A DNA stretch of 64,000 nt from JALORV01 sp963703945 (GTDB taxonomy: Bacteria > Pseudomonadota > Gammaproteobacteria > Burkholderiales > Burkholderiaceae_F), in NCBI GenBank assembly GCA_963703945.1, contig CAVPGM010000019.1, forward strand, positions 124,001 through 188,000. Reading direction: 5' to 3'. Position 1 is the stretch's first letter, and each line of letters begins with the position of its first letter. Of this stretch, positions 48,683-58,744 are shown piece by piece. The translations under genes and the position numbers were made by a program. The notes below the pieces were generated by a model. The model was not told the DNA's origin. It saw only the letters and a program-made list of their open reading frames with translations, and ran no database searches.

Positions 48683-49492
48683 ATGGAGCCAGGCTACATC
48701 GCCGCGCTCGTGCTGCTCGGCGCGGCCACCGGCTTCGCTGCGGGCCTGCTCGGCATTGGGGGCGGCATGCTGCTGGTGCCTTTTCTGACGCTGCTCTTCA
48801 ACTGGCGCGATTATCCGACCGAACACGTCGTGCATATGGCGATCGCAACTTCGCTGGCGACGATCCTGTTCACGTCGGTCTCGTCGGTGCGAGCCCATCA
48901 TCAGCGCGGCGCCGTGCTGTGGCGGGTCGTGGCACTGCTCGCGCCCGGCATCCTGCTGGGATCGCTGGTCGGTGCGCAGATCGCGGGGCGCCTTCCGACG
49001 TTCTGGCTCTCGATGGTCTTCGCGGTCTTCGTCGGATTCTCCGCAGTGCAGATGCTGCTCGACCGAAAGCCGACGCCGACCCGCGAGTTGCCCAAGGGCG
49101 CGGGCATGTTCGGTGTGGGCACGCTGATCGGTGTCATTTCCAGCCTGGTCGGCGCCGGCGGTGGTTTCATTTCCGTACCGTTCATGGTGTGGAGCAACGT
49201 GAAGATCCACAACGCCGTGGCCACGTCGGCGGCGCTCGGGTTTCCGATCGCCGCCGCCGGGACAATCGGCTATATCGTGGCCGGCATCGGCAACGCCAGC
49301 CTGCCAAGTGGCACGCTGGGCTTCGTCTACCTCCCGGCCCTGGTTGCGATCGCCGCCGCCAGCGTGCTGACAGCCCCACTCGGCGCACGCGTGGCCCACT
49401 CGCTCGACACCAGGCCGCTGAAGCGCGTGTTCGCCATCCTGCTGGTGCTGCTGGCGGCGTACATGGCGTACAAGGGCGTGAAGGCCTACTGA
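48683..49492 (+). CDS. TauE/SafE-family sulfite or organic-anion exporter
   Basis: 269 residues, about eight helices with the two internally repeated glycine-rich motifs GFAAGLLGIGGGMLLVPFL and GVISSLVGAGGGFISVPFM that define TauE/SafE (DUF81). Likely an anion exporter, substrate unknown. Ends 79 nt before the second inverted-repeat element. Confidence 0.9.
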   Translation: MEPGYIAALVLLGAATGFAAGLLGIGGGMLLVPFLTLLFNWRDYPTEHVVHMAIATSLATILFTSVSSVRAHHQRGAVLWRVVALLAPGILLGSLVGAQIAGRLPTFWLSMVFAVFVGFSAVQMLLDRKPTPTRELPKGAGMFGVGTLIGVISSLVGAGGGFISVPFMVWSNVKIHNAVATSAALGFPIAAAGTIGYIVAGIGNASLPSGTLGFVYLPALVAIAAASVLTAPLGARVAHSLDTRPLKRVFAILLVLLAAYMAYKGVKAY

Positions 49493-49571
49493 GCCGGGAC
49501 CATGATCGAGCTCACGCGGCTGGCTTCCGCGTGCCCGGTGGGCGCCGCATAATGGCGCAACAAGAAGCTTA

Positions 49572-49842
49572 GAACCTATCTCAGAGTCCCCGATGGATCG
49601 CGTTGCCACGAGAAGCGGGCGGATGCAAGGCGGCTGGCGAAGGACAGTAGCCGAGCCTACGGCCGAGCCAGCCAACGCCGCAGCCGCCGGGTTATCGTGG
49701 CAACCCTGCGGGGCGGGGTCGCATGGGGCGCATGGCGTTGTTGCGGCTCGGGTCCTTGCAGCAAGCAATGGTCCCCTCGCCGCGTCTAGCCCTGCACCCC
49801 ATGCGACCCCGCCGCGACCACCGGGGACTCCGAGATAGGTTC
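49572..49842 (-). mobile_element. Transposase-less inverted-repeat (MITE-like) element, copy 2
   Basis: A 271-bp element with 20-bp terminal inverted repeats (49572-49591 and 49823-49842, one mismatch). Its reverse complement matches copy 1 at 11701-12037 almost base for base, except that the 79-nt segment of copy 1 is replaced by 14 nt (49684-49697). It is flanked by TA on both sides, suggesting a TA target duplication, as made by IS630/Tc1-like transposases. No transposase frame inside. It sits in the TauE-crp gap. Confidence 0.82.
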
Positions 49843-49859
49843 TATACGGCGAGGAATCG

Positions 49860-50504
49860 ATGACAGCGTCAGAGCAGGCCATCAGTGAAATCGGCGATCC
49901 GATGGTGCGCGAACTGGCGGCACGCGGCCAGGTTCGCACCTTTCCGAAGAACGCCGTCATCATCAACGAAGGCGATCGCGGCGACAGCCTGTACGTGATC
50001 CTGTCGGGCAAGGTGAAGGTCTACGTCTCGGACGACGACGGCCGCGAGATGATTCTCGACATCTACGGTCCCGGCGATTACGTCGGCGAAATGGCACTCG
50101 ATGGGCGGCCGCGCTCCGCCTCGGTGATGACGCTCGAACCCACCTCCTGCTCGGTCGTCACGCGTGACGAGCTGCGCAGCGCGATCAGCGCCAACCCGGA
50201 CGTCGCGATGGCGCTGATCTCAACGCTGATCGATCGCGCGCGCATCGCGACCGACAACGTCAAGAACCTCGCCCTGATGGACGTTTACGGACGCGTCGCA
50301 CGGTTGCTGCTCTCGCTCGCCAAGGATGAAGGCGGCGGCAAGCTGGTCGTCCCCGAGCGCATGACGCAGCAGGACATTGCCGACCGGGTCGGCGCTTCGC
50401 GCGACATGATCAGTCGGATCTTCAAGGACCTGACGATCGGCGGCTACGTCACCATCGAGAACCGCACGATCACCATCCACCGCAAGCCCCCGGCCCGCTG
50501 GTGA
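49860..50504 (+). CDS. Crp/Fnr-family transcription regulator
   Basis: 214 residues: cyclic-nucleotide-binding-like barrel (GDRGDSLYVILSGKVKVYV, then GPGDYVGEMALDGRPRSASV) and a C-terminal helix-turn-helix (TQQDIADRVGASRDMISRI). The phosphate-binding cassette GEMALDGRPRSA resembles that of CRP, so cAMP binding is plausible; Fnr-type cysteines are absent. The cyclase at 23 kb could provide the signal, but this is only a guess. The start is 17 nt after the second inverted-repeat element. Confidence 0.88.
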   Translation: MTASEQAISEIGDPMVRELAARGQVRTFPKNAVIINEGDRGDSLYVILSGKVKVYVSDDDGREMILDIYGPGDYVGEMALDGRPRSASVMTLEPTSCSVVTRDELRSAISANPDVAMALISTLIDRARIATDNVKNLALMDVYGRVARLLLSLAKDEGGGKLVVPERMTQQDIADRVGASRDMISRIFKDLTIGGYVTIENRTITIHRKPPARW

Positions 50505-50625
50505 GCGGCGCCGGCCCGGCGCCGGTGAATATTCCGGCGTGCAGCCGTCGAAGGTTCGGCTGCGCCGGCTGCTCGCTCGACCTACTGTGCACTGACCCGG
50601 CCACGGGTTTACTCAGGAGGTCGAC

Positions 50626-50823
50626 ATGCCACTGCAGCGCATCGCGCCATCTCACCGTTCGGAACGCCCGCGCCGGCTGGAATCCGGGCTGCCGCTGGCC
50701 GCCCTGCTGATTGCGGGCTGCTTGTCGCTGGTCGCCTTCATCGGACTGCACAACGCTCCGCTGCCGGAGCAGGCGGTGCTGCTGTCGGTCGAGCAGGTCG
50801 TGGCCGCCGCGCCCGCGCTTTAG
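50626..50823 (+). CDS. Small single-pass membrane protein, unknown
   Basis: 65 residues behind a good ribosome site (AGGAGG, 6 nt before the ATG). The N-terminus is basic, residues about 22-41 form one hydrophobic helix (LPLAALLIAGCLSLVAFIGL) and a short tail follows. I recognise no family. Confidence 0.5.
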   Translation: MPLQRIAPSHRSERPRRLESGLPLAALLIAGCLSLVAFIGLHNAPLPEQAVLLSVEQVVAAAPAL

Positions 50824-50959
50824 CCGTCCGCCTGTCGAATTTGCAGCAAATCGCCGCCCGAATCCGCCCGCGAACCCGTCAAACGGGTCGCCGTACAGTG
50901 AACCCAAGCAAACGGCCGGAGAAGATCGAAATCATCCGCGGCCTACGAGAGGAGACAAC

Positions 50960-51520
50960 ATGACCGATCAGATCATCGTGACACCGTATGACGCGGCCTG
51001 GCCGACCCGGTTCCGCATCGAATCGCAGCTGATCCACGTCGCCCTGAGCGACCTCGATCCAGCCATCGAGCACATCGGCAGCACATCGGTGCCGGGACTC
51101 GCCGCCAAACCCATCATCGACATGCTGGTCGGCGTGCGCTCACTCGACGAATTCGAACGTCACTCCGAACGTCTGGCGATCTACGGATACGAATACATCC
51201 CCGAATACGAGCGCGCGCTGCCCGATCGTCGCTTCTTCAAGCGCGTCGTGTGCGGTGTGCGCACCCACCATGTGCATGTGGTGGAGTTCAACGGCCTGTA
51301 CTGGAAGCGCTACTTGAAGTTCCGCGATAACCTGCGCGCCGACGCTTGGCTGGCTGCCCGCTACGCTGAACTCAAGCGCCGGCTGGCCGCCCGCTTCCGC
51401 TACGACCGGGATGCCTACACCAACGGCAAGACCGGATTTGTCGAGGCCGTGCTGGCGATGCCCGGCCGCAGCACAGGCACAAGCGTGCGCCTCAGGCCCC
51501 ACTTCGCGTTTGCAGCATGA
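50960..51520 (+). CDS. GrpB family (UPF0157) nucleotidyltransferase-like protein
   Basis: 186 residues. The fold shows HIGSTSVPGLAAKPIIDMLV (residues about 34-53) and THHVHVVEF, the pattern of GrpB/UPF0157, related to nucleotidyltransferases. Function undefined. An AGAGGAG ribosome site precedes the ATG. The C-terminal ~15 residues exceed the usual length and overlap the matB-like 3' end by 29 bp. Confidence 0.87.
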   Translation: MTDQIIVTPYDAAWPTRFRIESQLIHVALSDLDPAIEHIGSTSVPGLAAKPIIDMLVGVRSLDEFERHSERLAIYGYEYIPEYERALPDRRFFKRVVCGVRTHHVHVVEFNGLYWKRYLKFRDNLRADAWLAARYAELKRRLAARFRYDRDAYTNGKTGFVEAVLAMPGRSTGTSVRLRPHFAFAA

Positions 51521-53078
51521 ACGTCGACCGATAGCGGTCGCGTAGCACGTTCTTCTGGACCTTGCCCATGGTGTTGCGGGGCAGGTCCTCGACCACAAAC
51601 ACCCGTTTGGGAATCTTGTAGTTCGCGATCCGGCCCCTGAGGCCATCGATGATCGCGGCCGCATCTACCGCCCCCGGCCGCCGCGCGACCACCACCGCCG
51701 CGACCGCCTCGCCGAAGTCGGAGTGCGGCAGACCGATCACGGCCGACTCGACGACGTTTGCCATCTCGTCGATGTAGCCCTCGATCTCTTTCGGATAGAC
51801 GTTGTATCCGCCCGAAATGATCAGATCCTTGGAGCGACCGACAAGCGTCAGATAGCCGTCCGGCACGCCCGGGCCGCCGAAGTGGCCGACATCTCCGGTC
51901 CTGAACCAGCCATCGGGGGTGAACTCCTCCGCCGACTTCTCGGGCATGCGCCAATAGCCTGAAAAGACATTGGGCCCGCGCACCTCGACCTCCCCGATCT
52001 CTCCGACCGGGCTGGCCGAACCGTCATCGTGTACGACCCGCACGCCGACCCCGGGCAGCGGCAGGCCGACCGTGCCGGCGATGCGCGGGCCCAGCTTCCT
52101 GAAGTAGGGGTTCGACACCAGCATCACCGTTTCCGACATTCCGTAACGTTCGAGGATGCGGTGTCCGGTGCGCTGCTCGAACTCGCGGTGCGTCTCCGCG
52201 AGCAGAGGCGCCGATCCGGATACGAAGAGGCGCATGCCGGTGCAGCGCGACCGGTCGAACGCGGGCTCCGCCAGCAGTCGCGTGTAGTAGGTCGGAACGC
52301 CCATGAAGACCGTCGACCGCGGCAACCGCTCCAGCACCTGCGCCACGTCGAACTTCGGCAGCAGCAGTGTCTTCGCCCCTGCGAGCAGCGCGGCGTGCGA
52401 CGCGACGAAGAGGCCGTGCACGTGGAACAGCGGCAGCGTGTGCAGCAGGACATCCTGCCGTCCGGCCGCGCGCTCGGCGGCGAACCCCCAGAATTCGTCC
52501 AGCGTCACTGCGTTCGAGGCGAGGTTGCCGTGCGAGAGCATCGCGCCCTTGCTGCGGCCGGTCGTTCCGGAGGTGTAGAGGACGGCCGCCAGATCGTTTG
52601 CACGGCATGGCCGGGTCTCGAAAGCGTCCGCATGCGGCACGGCGGCCTGCAGCAGGGATCCTTCGCGCGCCACGCCCAGCGTGTGCAGATGGCGACACTT
52701 TGCGCGCCGCGCCAGCGCCTCGACTTCGACCCGGCGCGACGGCGTGCAGACGACGACGTCCGGCTGCGCATCGGACAGGAAGTACTCGATCTCCGCCTTC
52801 TGATAGGCCGTGTTCAGCGGCAGGTAGACCAGGCCCGCCCGCAGCGTCGCGAGGTACAGCATCAGACACTCGGGCGATTTCTCCACCTGCACGGCGACCC
52901 GTGCGCCCGCAGGCAGGCGCAGCGAGGCCAGCCAGTTGGCGATCCTGCCGCTGGCGCGATGCAGGTCGCGCCAGCTATAGCTCAGCCCGTCGGCAGTTTC
53001 GATGCAGACCGAATCGAGATCCGCGGCGGAGCGGCGCTCGACCAGAGCGTAGAAATTCGAGTTCTCCGGATTGGCCAT
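51492..53078 (-). CDS. matB: Malonyl-CoA/methylmalonyl-CoA synthetase-like AMP ligase
   Basis: 528 residues of the ANL superfamily. AMP-binding motif YTSGTTGRSKGAMLSHGNL near residue 168, RYGMSETVMLVSNP (close to the MatB pattern RYGMSET), GWFRTGDVG and C-terminal catalytic lysine in PRNTMGKVQKNVL near residue 508. It would ligate malonate or methylmalonate to CoA. Proximity to mcm and pccAB favours methylmalonate, but the substrate cannot be read from sequence. Divergent from mcm. Confidence 0.8.
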   Translation of the reverse strand: MANPENSNFYALVERRSAADLDSVCIETADGLSYSWRDLHRASGRIANWLASLRLPAGARVAVQVEKSPECLMLYLATLRAGLVYLPLNTAYQKAEIEYFLSDAQPDVVVCTPSRRVEVEALARRAKCRHLHTLGVAREGSLLQAAVPHADAFETRPCRANDLAAVLYTSGTTGRSKGAMLSHGNLASNAVTLDEFWGFAAERAAGRQDVLLHTLPLFHVHGLFVASHAALLAGAKTLLLPKFDVAQVLERLPRSTVFMGVPTYYTRLLAEPAFDRSRCTGMRLFVSGSAPLLAETHREFEQRTGHRILERYGMSETVMLVSNPYFRKLGPRIAGTVGLPLPGVGVRVVHDDGSASPVGEIGEVEVRGPNVFSGYWRMPEKSAEEFTPDGWFRTGDVGHFGGPGVPDGYLTLVGRSKDLIISGGYNVYPKEIEGYIDEMANVVESAVIGLPHSDFGEAVAAVVVARRPGAVDAAAIIDGLRGRIANYKIPKRVFVVEDLPRNTMGKVQKNVLRDRYRSTFMLQTRSGA

Positions 53079-53399
53079 GATCAGATGCGAAACGCGCGAA
53101 TTCTAAGCGGCTCCGCGTGGCGCACGCGCGCCGTCGCCTGGCGGGACGGGTCAGTTCTCTCGCAATCAGGATGCTCACACCGTGCCGATTGTTCTCGGAC
53201 TCGGGGAAGACGAAGTACGCATCGAGTTTCTGTATGGCGAAGCGGCTGCCGTTGGCACAGCCAGCGCACGAGTATCAGGTCACCACGCGTGTCGACGCGT
53301 CGGACCGAGGACCAGATCCTCACAAATGGCCTCGGAGGGCGGTGTAGGATTTCATCCTGATGGCACGGCCGCGTCGGCGGGCGCGTGAGGGGAACAGGC
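53079..53399 (+). other. Intergenic region matB-mcm, no gene found
   Basis: About 320 bp between the divergent matB-like and mcm starts. Short open frames here (up to 76 codons) have no recognisable sequence or good ribosome site. It must hold the promoters of both genes, but I see no convincing consensus or operator palindrome. GAGGGGAACAGG just before 53400 is the mcm ribosome site. Confidence 0.5.
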
Positions 53400-55556
53400 A
53401 TGGCAAAGGATAAGGGCGCCGACTTGCGCGCATGGCTTGCAGCGGCTGCGAAATCACTGGGTGGCGCGGCGGCTGACAGCCTGACCTGGCATACGCCGGA
53501 TGGAATCGCGGTCAAGGCCCTTTACACAGCCGCCGACCTGGCCGGCCTGCCGCACCTGGACACGCTTCCAGGTTTTGCCCCGTACGTGCGCGGGCCGCAG
53601 CCGACCATGTATGCGCAGCGCCCGTGGACTATCCGCCAGTACGCGGGGTTCTCAACAGCAGAGGAATCGAACGCGTTTTATCGCCGCAACCTGGAGGGCG
53701 GCGGCCAGGGCGTCAGCGTCGCGTTCGACCTCGCGACGCATCGCGGCTACGACTCCGACCACCCGCGCGTCGTCGGCGACGTGGGCAAGGCCGGCGTAGC
53801 GGTCGACTCCGTTGAAGACATGAAGATCCTTTTTGCGGGCATCCCGCTTGACCGCGTGTCGGTATCGATGACGATGAACGGCGCGGTGCTGCCCGTGCTC
53901 GCGGGTTACGTCGTCGCTGCCGAGGAGCAGGGCGTTGCCCAGGACAAACTCACCGGGACCATCCAGAACGACATTCTCAAGGAGTTCATGGTCCGCAACA
54001 CCTATATCTACCCGCCGGAGCCGTCGATGCGGATCATCGCCGACATCATCGGGTACACGGCGAAGCACATGCCGAAGTTCAACTCGATTTCAATCTCCGG
54101 CTATCACATGCAGGAAGCCGGTGCGACGCAGACTCTGGAACTCGCGCTCACCCTCGCCGACGGCAAGGAATACGTCCGTACCGCGCTCGCCGCCGGCATG
54201 GACGTCGATGACTTCGCGGGCCGGTTGTCGTTCTTCTTCGGCATCGGCATGAACTTCTACTTCGAAATCGCCAAGCTGCGCGCGGCGCGTCTGCTGTGGC
54301 ACAGGATCATGCTGGAATTCGCGCCGAAGAACCCGAAGTCGACGATGCTGCGCACGCATTGCCAGACCTCGGGTTGGTCGCTCGCGGAGCAGGATCCCTA
54401 CAACAACGTCGTGCGTACGGCGATTGAGGCCATGGCCGCCGTCTTCGGCGGCACCCAGTCGCTGCACACGAACTCGTTTGATGAGGCGATCGCACTGCCA
54501 ACGGACTTCTCAGCGCGCGTCGCGCGGAACACCCAACTGATCCTCCAGGAAGAGACGAACATCGACCGCGTGATCGACCCCTGGGCCGGGTCGTACTTGA
54601 TGGAGAAACTCACGCAGGACATGGCCGATCAGGCCTGGTCGATCATCGAGGAAGTTGAAGCGATGGGCGGGATGACCAAGGCGGTGGAAAGCGGTTGGGC
54701 CAAGCTTCGCATCGAGCAGTGCGCCGCCGAGAAACAGGCGCGCATCGACCGCGGCGATGACGTCATCGTCGGCGTCAACAAGTACCGTCTGGCCACCGAG
54801 GACCCGATCGAGGTCCGCGAGATCGACAACACCGCGGTGCGCGAAGCGCAGGTCCGGCAGCTGGCCGAACTGCGCGTCAGGCGCGACGGCAAGGCGGTCG
54901 CCACTGCGCTTGCTGCTCTGACTGAGGCGGCCCGCTCCGGGCACGGCAACCTGCTCGATCTCTCAATCATTGCGACGCGCGCCCGCGCGACGGTCGGCGA
55001 AATTTCGGACGCGCTCGAGAAAGTGTACGGCCGCTACCGTGCCCGGACCGAAAGCGTGTCCGGCGTCTACGGTGCGGTCTTCGCGAGCGACGCGCCCTGG
55101 ATGGAACTCAAGGGCGACATCGAGCGCTTCGCCGCGGAGGAGGGCCGCCGGCCGCGGCTTATGGTCGCCAAACTCGGGCAGGACGGGCATGACCGCGGGG
55201 CGAAGATCATCGCAACCGGCTTCTCCGACCTGGGCTTCGACGTCGATATCGGTCCGCTGTTCCAGACTCCGGAGGAGGCCGCGCGGCAGGCGATCGAAAA
55301 TGACGTCCATGTCGTCGGAGTGTCGACGCTCGCAGCAGGCCACAAGACACTCGTGCCGCAGCTCATCGCTGCGCTCCGCGCGCACGGAGCAGGTGACATC
55401 CTTGTCGTGGTAGGCGGGGTCGTCCCGTCGCAGGACTACGAGTTCCTGCACTCGGCCGGCGTGGCCGCCGTGTTCGGGCCCGGCACAGTCATCACGAAGG
55501 CTGCGAGACAGATCGTCGCGGCGATCCGTTCGGCACGTGCCCGGCAGGCGGCGTGA
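53400..55556 (+). CDS. mcm: Methylmalonyl-CoA mutase, single-chain
   Basis: 718 residues, the large-subunit-type enzyme that works alone. The TIM-barrel substrate domain shows YAQRPWTIRQYAGFSTAEES and ISGYHMQEAGATQ. The C-terminal cobalamin domain has the His ligand motif GQDGHDRGAKI near residue 594 and VGVSTLAAGHKTLV. It converts (R)-methylmalonyl-CoA to succinyl-CoA with adenosylcobalamin. meaB follows. The frame is intact. Confidence 0.96.
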   Translation: MAKDKGADLRAWLAAAAKSLGGAAADSLTWHTPDGIAVKALYTAADLAGLPHLDTLPGFAPYVRGPQPTMYAQRPWTIRQYAGFSTAEESNAFYRRNLEGGGQGVSVAFDLATHRGYDSDHPRVVGDVGKAGVAVDSVEDMKILFAGIPLDRVSVSMTMNGAVLPVLAGYVVAAEEQGVAQDKLTGTIQNDILKEFMVRNTYIYPPEPSMRIIADIIGYTAKHMPKFNSISISGYHMQEAGATQTLELALTLADGKEYVRTALAAGMDVDDFAGRLSFFFGIGMNFYFEIAKLRAARLLWHRIMLEFAPKNPKSTMLRTHCQTSGWSLAEQDPYNNVVRTAIEAMAAVFGGTQSLHTNSFDEAIALPTDFSARVARNTQLILQEETNIDRVIDPWAGSYLMEKLTQDMADQAWSIIEEVEAMGGMTKAVESGWAKLRIEQCAAEKQARIDRGDDVIVGVNKYRLATEDPIEVREIDNTAVREAQVRQLAELRVRRDGKAVATALAALTEAARSGHGNLLDLSIIATRARATVGEISDALEKVYGRYRARTESVSGVYGAVFASDAPWMELKGDIERFAAEEGRRPRLMVAKLGQDGHDRGAKIIATGFSDLGFDVDIGPLFQTPEEAARQAIENDVHVVGVSTLAAGHKTLVPQLIAALRAHGAGDILVVVGGVVPSQDYEFLHSAGVAAVFGPGTVITKAARQIVAAIRSARARQAA

Positions 55557-55705
55557 GGCCGGATGAAGCGTCGCATTGCGCGGGACGCTGAGTCCTCGCG
55601 ACTTCAACCTCGGCGGCGTCGCAGCGATGCAACTCGTACCGCTCGCCACAGAGCGCATCTTTGCGGCGAACCCGCGGCGTGCGAGATCGCCGCACCGTCA
55701 TCGCC

Positions 55706-56728
55706 GTGAGTGCGAAGCCCTCCCCTGTCCCGCTGTCCGCCGCCGACGACGCGCTCGTGACTAGGGTTCGCGCCGGCGAAAGGCGCGCGCTCGCGAAGGC
55801 AATCACGCTGATCGAGTCGACCCGGCGGGAAGACCAGCCGCGGGGACAGGCAGTGCTGGAAGCGCTGCTACCGCATGCGGTGGAATCGATCCGCATCGGC
55901 ATCAGCGGAGCGCCGGGCGTGGGCAAGTCGACGTTCGTCGAGGCGCTCGGTCTGCACCTCATCGCTCTGGGCCATCGCGTCGCGGTCCTCGCAGTGGATC
56001 CGTCGAGCAGCGTGACCGGCGGATCGATCCTCGCCGACAAGACGCGAATGGAAGAGCTGTCGCGCTCCCCACGAGCGTTCATCCGACCTTCGCCTGCCGG
56101 CGGGTCGCTGGGTGGGGTCGCCGCGCGCACGCGCGAAACGCTGGCGGTCTGCGAAGCGGCGGGGTTCGATGTGATCATCGTGGAAACGGTCGGCGTTGGG
56201 CAGTCGGAGACCGCGGTCGCCCGCTTGACCGACCTGATGGTGCTGCTTCAGCTGCCCAATGCCGGCGACGAGTTGCAGGCGCTTAAAAAGGGCATCGTCG
56301 AGCTCGCCGACATCATCGTGGTCAACAAGGCCGACCTCGACCCGAGCCGCGCCGCGCAGGCGGAACACATGCTGAAGAACGCTCTGGCGATCCTGCGGCC
56401 CGCCTCGCCCAACTGGCAGCCGCCGGTGCTCGCGGTGTCGGCGCTCACCGGCGACGGTGTCGCGCGCCTTTGGAGCGAAGTCGAGCGTTACCGCGGAACG
56501 ATGCAGGCGAGCGGCGAGTTCGCGAGCCGTCGCCGCGGCCAGGCGCAGGACTGGATGTGGCAGTTGATCGACGAGCGCCTGCGTGCCGAGTTCCGTACGC
56601 ATCCAGCCGTCGCTGCCAAGCTCGCCAGCACGGTGGCCGCCGTCGCCGCCGGATCGCTGACGCCCTCGATGGCCGCCGAGCGCCTGCTTGTCTTGGCTCG
56701 GGCGACCCCTCATGGATCAGTGCGCTGA
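55706..56728 (+). CDS. meaB: Methylmalonyl-CoA mutase-associated GTPase MeaB
   Basis: 340 residues from GTG 55706 (MSAKPSPVPLSAADDALVTRV). G1 GAPGVGKST near residue 73, VDPSSSVTGGSILADKTRM, switch ETVGVGQSE and G4 NKAD are all present, plus the C-terminal dimerisation helices. MeaB loads and protects the mutase. A frame open to a TTG at 55661 is an alternative start. It lies 149 nt after mcm, probably the same transcript. Confidence 0.93.
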   Translation: MSAKPSPVPLSAADDALVTRVRAGERRALAKAITLIESTRREDQPRGQAVLEALLPHAVESIRIGISGAPGVGKSTFVEALGLHLIALGHRVAVLAVDPSSSVTGGSILADKTRMEELSRSPRAFIRPSPAGGSLGGVAARTRETLAVCEAAGFDVIIVETVGVGQSETAVARLTDLMVLLQLPNAGDELQALKKGIVELADIIVVNKADLDPSRAAQAEHMLKNALAILRPASPNWQPPVLAVSALTGDGVARLWSEVERYRGTMQASGEFASRRRGQAQDWMWQLIDERLRAEFRTHPAVAAKLASTVAAVAAGSLTPSMAAERLLVLARATPHGSVR

Positions 56729-57184
56729 CCGCCAGCGCAGCGCGCAGGCACGCGGCGAGTCCGGTTCTCGCGGGCGTTGGCCACGACCAGCGCTGACGGA
56801 TCTGGTCAGGCCGCCTGCCGTAGCGCTCCCGTTCGCGCCTCTGGCTTCACCGTGGCCGGAATCATTCCTCGAAGTTCGGTCGCGCAGGATCCATCACAGC
56901 CAGGATCCGGCGCCACAACGGCACGCCGATCTCTTACTGCCTGGCCCGACCGTCTTGCCGCCGAGCGAGCAATGACTCGCGTAGCGCATGGAAAGACCGA
57001 CCCTTCTGGCCTGAAGGCGGCGTACGCGTAGCCCGTTCAGGATCGATCAAACAGCGGGTGCGTAACTCGCCCTAGAATCGCGCGGCCGCACGCGTTGCTC
57101 GTCAGGTCAGCCAAGCGTGACGGTGTTGAAAAAGAGGTGTGCTGATCCGGGCGCAGTACAACCCACTCACACGGGAGTGCACGC
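56729..57184 (+). other. Intergenic region meaB-pccB, no gene found
   Basis: About 455 bp without a convincing gene; open frames of up to ~108 codons are compositionally unlike proteins and lack ribosome sites. A TAGAAT (57073-57078) could be a -10 box for pccB but no matching -35 is clear. CACACGGGAGTG lies just before the pccB ATG. Confidence 0.45.
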
Positions 57185-58716
57185 ATGCAAGACGTCATCC
57201 GACAGCTCGAGGAGATGCGCGCCGCCGCGCGGCTCGGGGGGGACAGAAGCGCGTGGATGCCCAGCACGCGAAGGGAAAGCTGACCGCGCGCGAGCGCATC
57301 GAGCTCCTGCTGGATCCGGACAGCTTCGAGGAATGGGACATGTTCGTCGAGCACCGCTGCCACGACTTTGGCATGGGCGACCAGAAGATCCCGGGCGATG
57401 GCGTGGTGACCGGCTACGGCACGATCAACGGCCGCCTCGTGTTCGTCTACAGCCAGGACTTCACCGTCTTCGGCGGCGCGCTGTCGGAAGCGCACGCGGA
57501 GAAGATCTGCAAGATCATGGACCATGCAATCAACGTCGGCGCCCCGGTGATCGGGCTCAACGATTCCGGTGGTGCGCGCATCCAGGAGGGAGTGGCGTCG
57601 CTGGGCGGGTACGCGGAAGTGTTCCAGCGCAACGTGCTGGCCTCGGGCGTGATCCCGCAGATCTCGGTCATCATGGGCCCATGCGCCGGTGGCGCGGTCT
57701 ACTCGCCGGCGATGACGGACTTCATCTTCATGGTGAAGGACAGCGCGTACATGTTCGTCACCGGCCCGGACGTGGTGAAGACGGTGACCCACGAGGAAGT
57801 GACCGCCGAGGACCTCGGCGGTGCAGTCACGCACTCGACCAAGTCGGGGGTGGCCGACAGGGCCTTCGAGAACGACGTCGAGGCAATGCTGATGGTCCGC
57901 GCGATTGTGAGCTATCTGCCGGCGAACAACCGCGAAAAGCCGCCGGTCGTGCCCACCGACGACACTGCGGACCGGATCGATCGCTCGCTCGACACTCTGG
58001 TCCCGGACAATCCGAACAAGCCCTATGACATCAAGGAACTCATCTACAAGGTCGTCGACGAGGGAACATTCTTCGAGCTCTCGCCCGATTACGCGAAGAA
58101 CATCGTGATCGGGTTTGGCCGCATGGACGGCAGCACGGTGGGCATCGTCGCCAACCAGCCGTTGGTACTCGCCGGATGCCTTGATATCAAGTCATCGATC
58201 AAGGCCGCACGCTTCGTCCGCTGCTGCGACAGCTTCAACATTCCCATCATCACGTTCGTCGACGTGCCGGGATTCATGCCCGGAACGGCACAGGAGTATG
58301 GCGGCATCATCAAGCACGGCGCCAAGCTGTTGTTCGCCTACGCCGAGTGCACGGTACCCAAGGTCACGGTCATCACGCGCAAGGCGTACGGTGGTGCCTA
58401 TGACGTCATGTCGTCGAAGCACCTGCGTGGCGACGTCAACTTTGCATGGCCGACCGCCGAGATCGCGGTAATGGGGTCGAAGGGTGCCGTCGAGATCATC
58501 TTCCGCAAGGACAGCGAGGACCTGAAAAGGCTCGCGGATCTCGCAGAGGAATACCGCAGGAAGTTCGCCAACCCGTTCATCGCGGGGCACCGCGGTTATA
58601 TCGATGATGTGATCATGCCGCACGAGACCCGAAAACGGATCTGCCGCTCACTTGCGATGCTGCACGAGAAGAAGGTCGAGAATCCGTGGCGCAAGCACAG
58701 CAATATCCCGCTCTGA
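57185..58716 (+). CDS. pccB: Propionyl-CoA carboxylase beta subunit, frameshift in a G7 run
   Basis: About 510 residues. ATG 57185 gives MQDVIRQLEEMRAAARLGG, the family start, but the frame breaks in a run of seven G (57236-57242); eight would restore GGGQKRVDAQHAKGKLTARE. The carboxyltransferase domain is otherwise complete: NDSGGARIQEGVASL, GPCAGGAVYSPA, DVPGFMPGTAQEYGG and KAYGGAYDVM. It transfers carboxyl from biotin to propionyl-CoA. An alternative start at 57139 in the downstream frame gives an unrelated N-terminus and is not favoured. Confidence 0.92.
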
Positions 58717-58744
58717 GAACGGCCTGGGGGACTGAAGGCGCACC

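Noticed and set aside
49860..50504. Considered as an oxygen-sensing Fnr
   Set aside because: The N-terminal cysteine cluster of Fnr is absent.
53117..53388. Short frames between matB and mcm
   Set aside because: No ribosome site, no recognisable protein pattern and overlapping alternatives in several frames.
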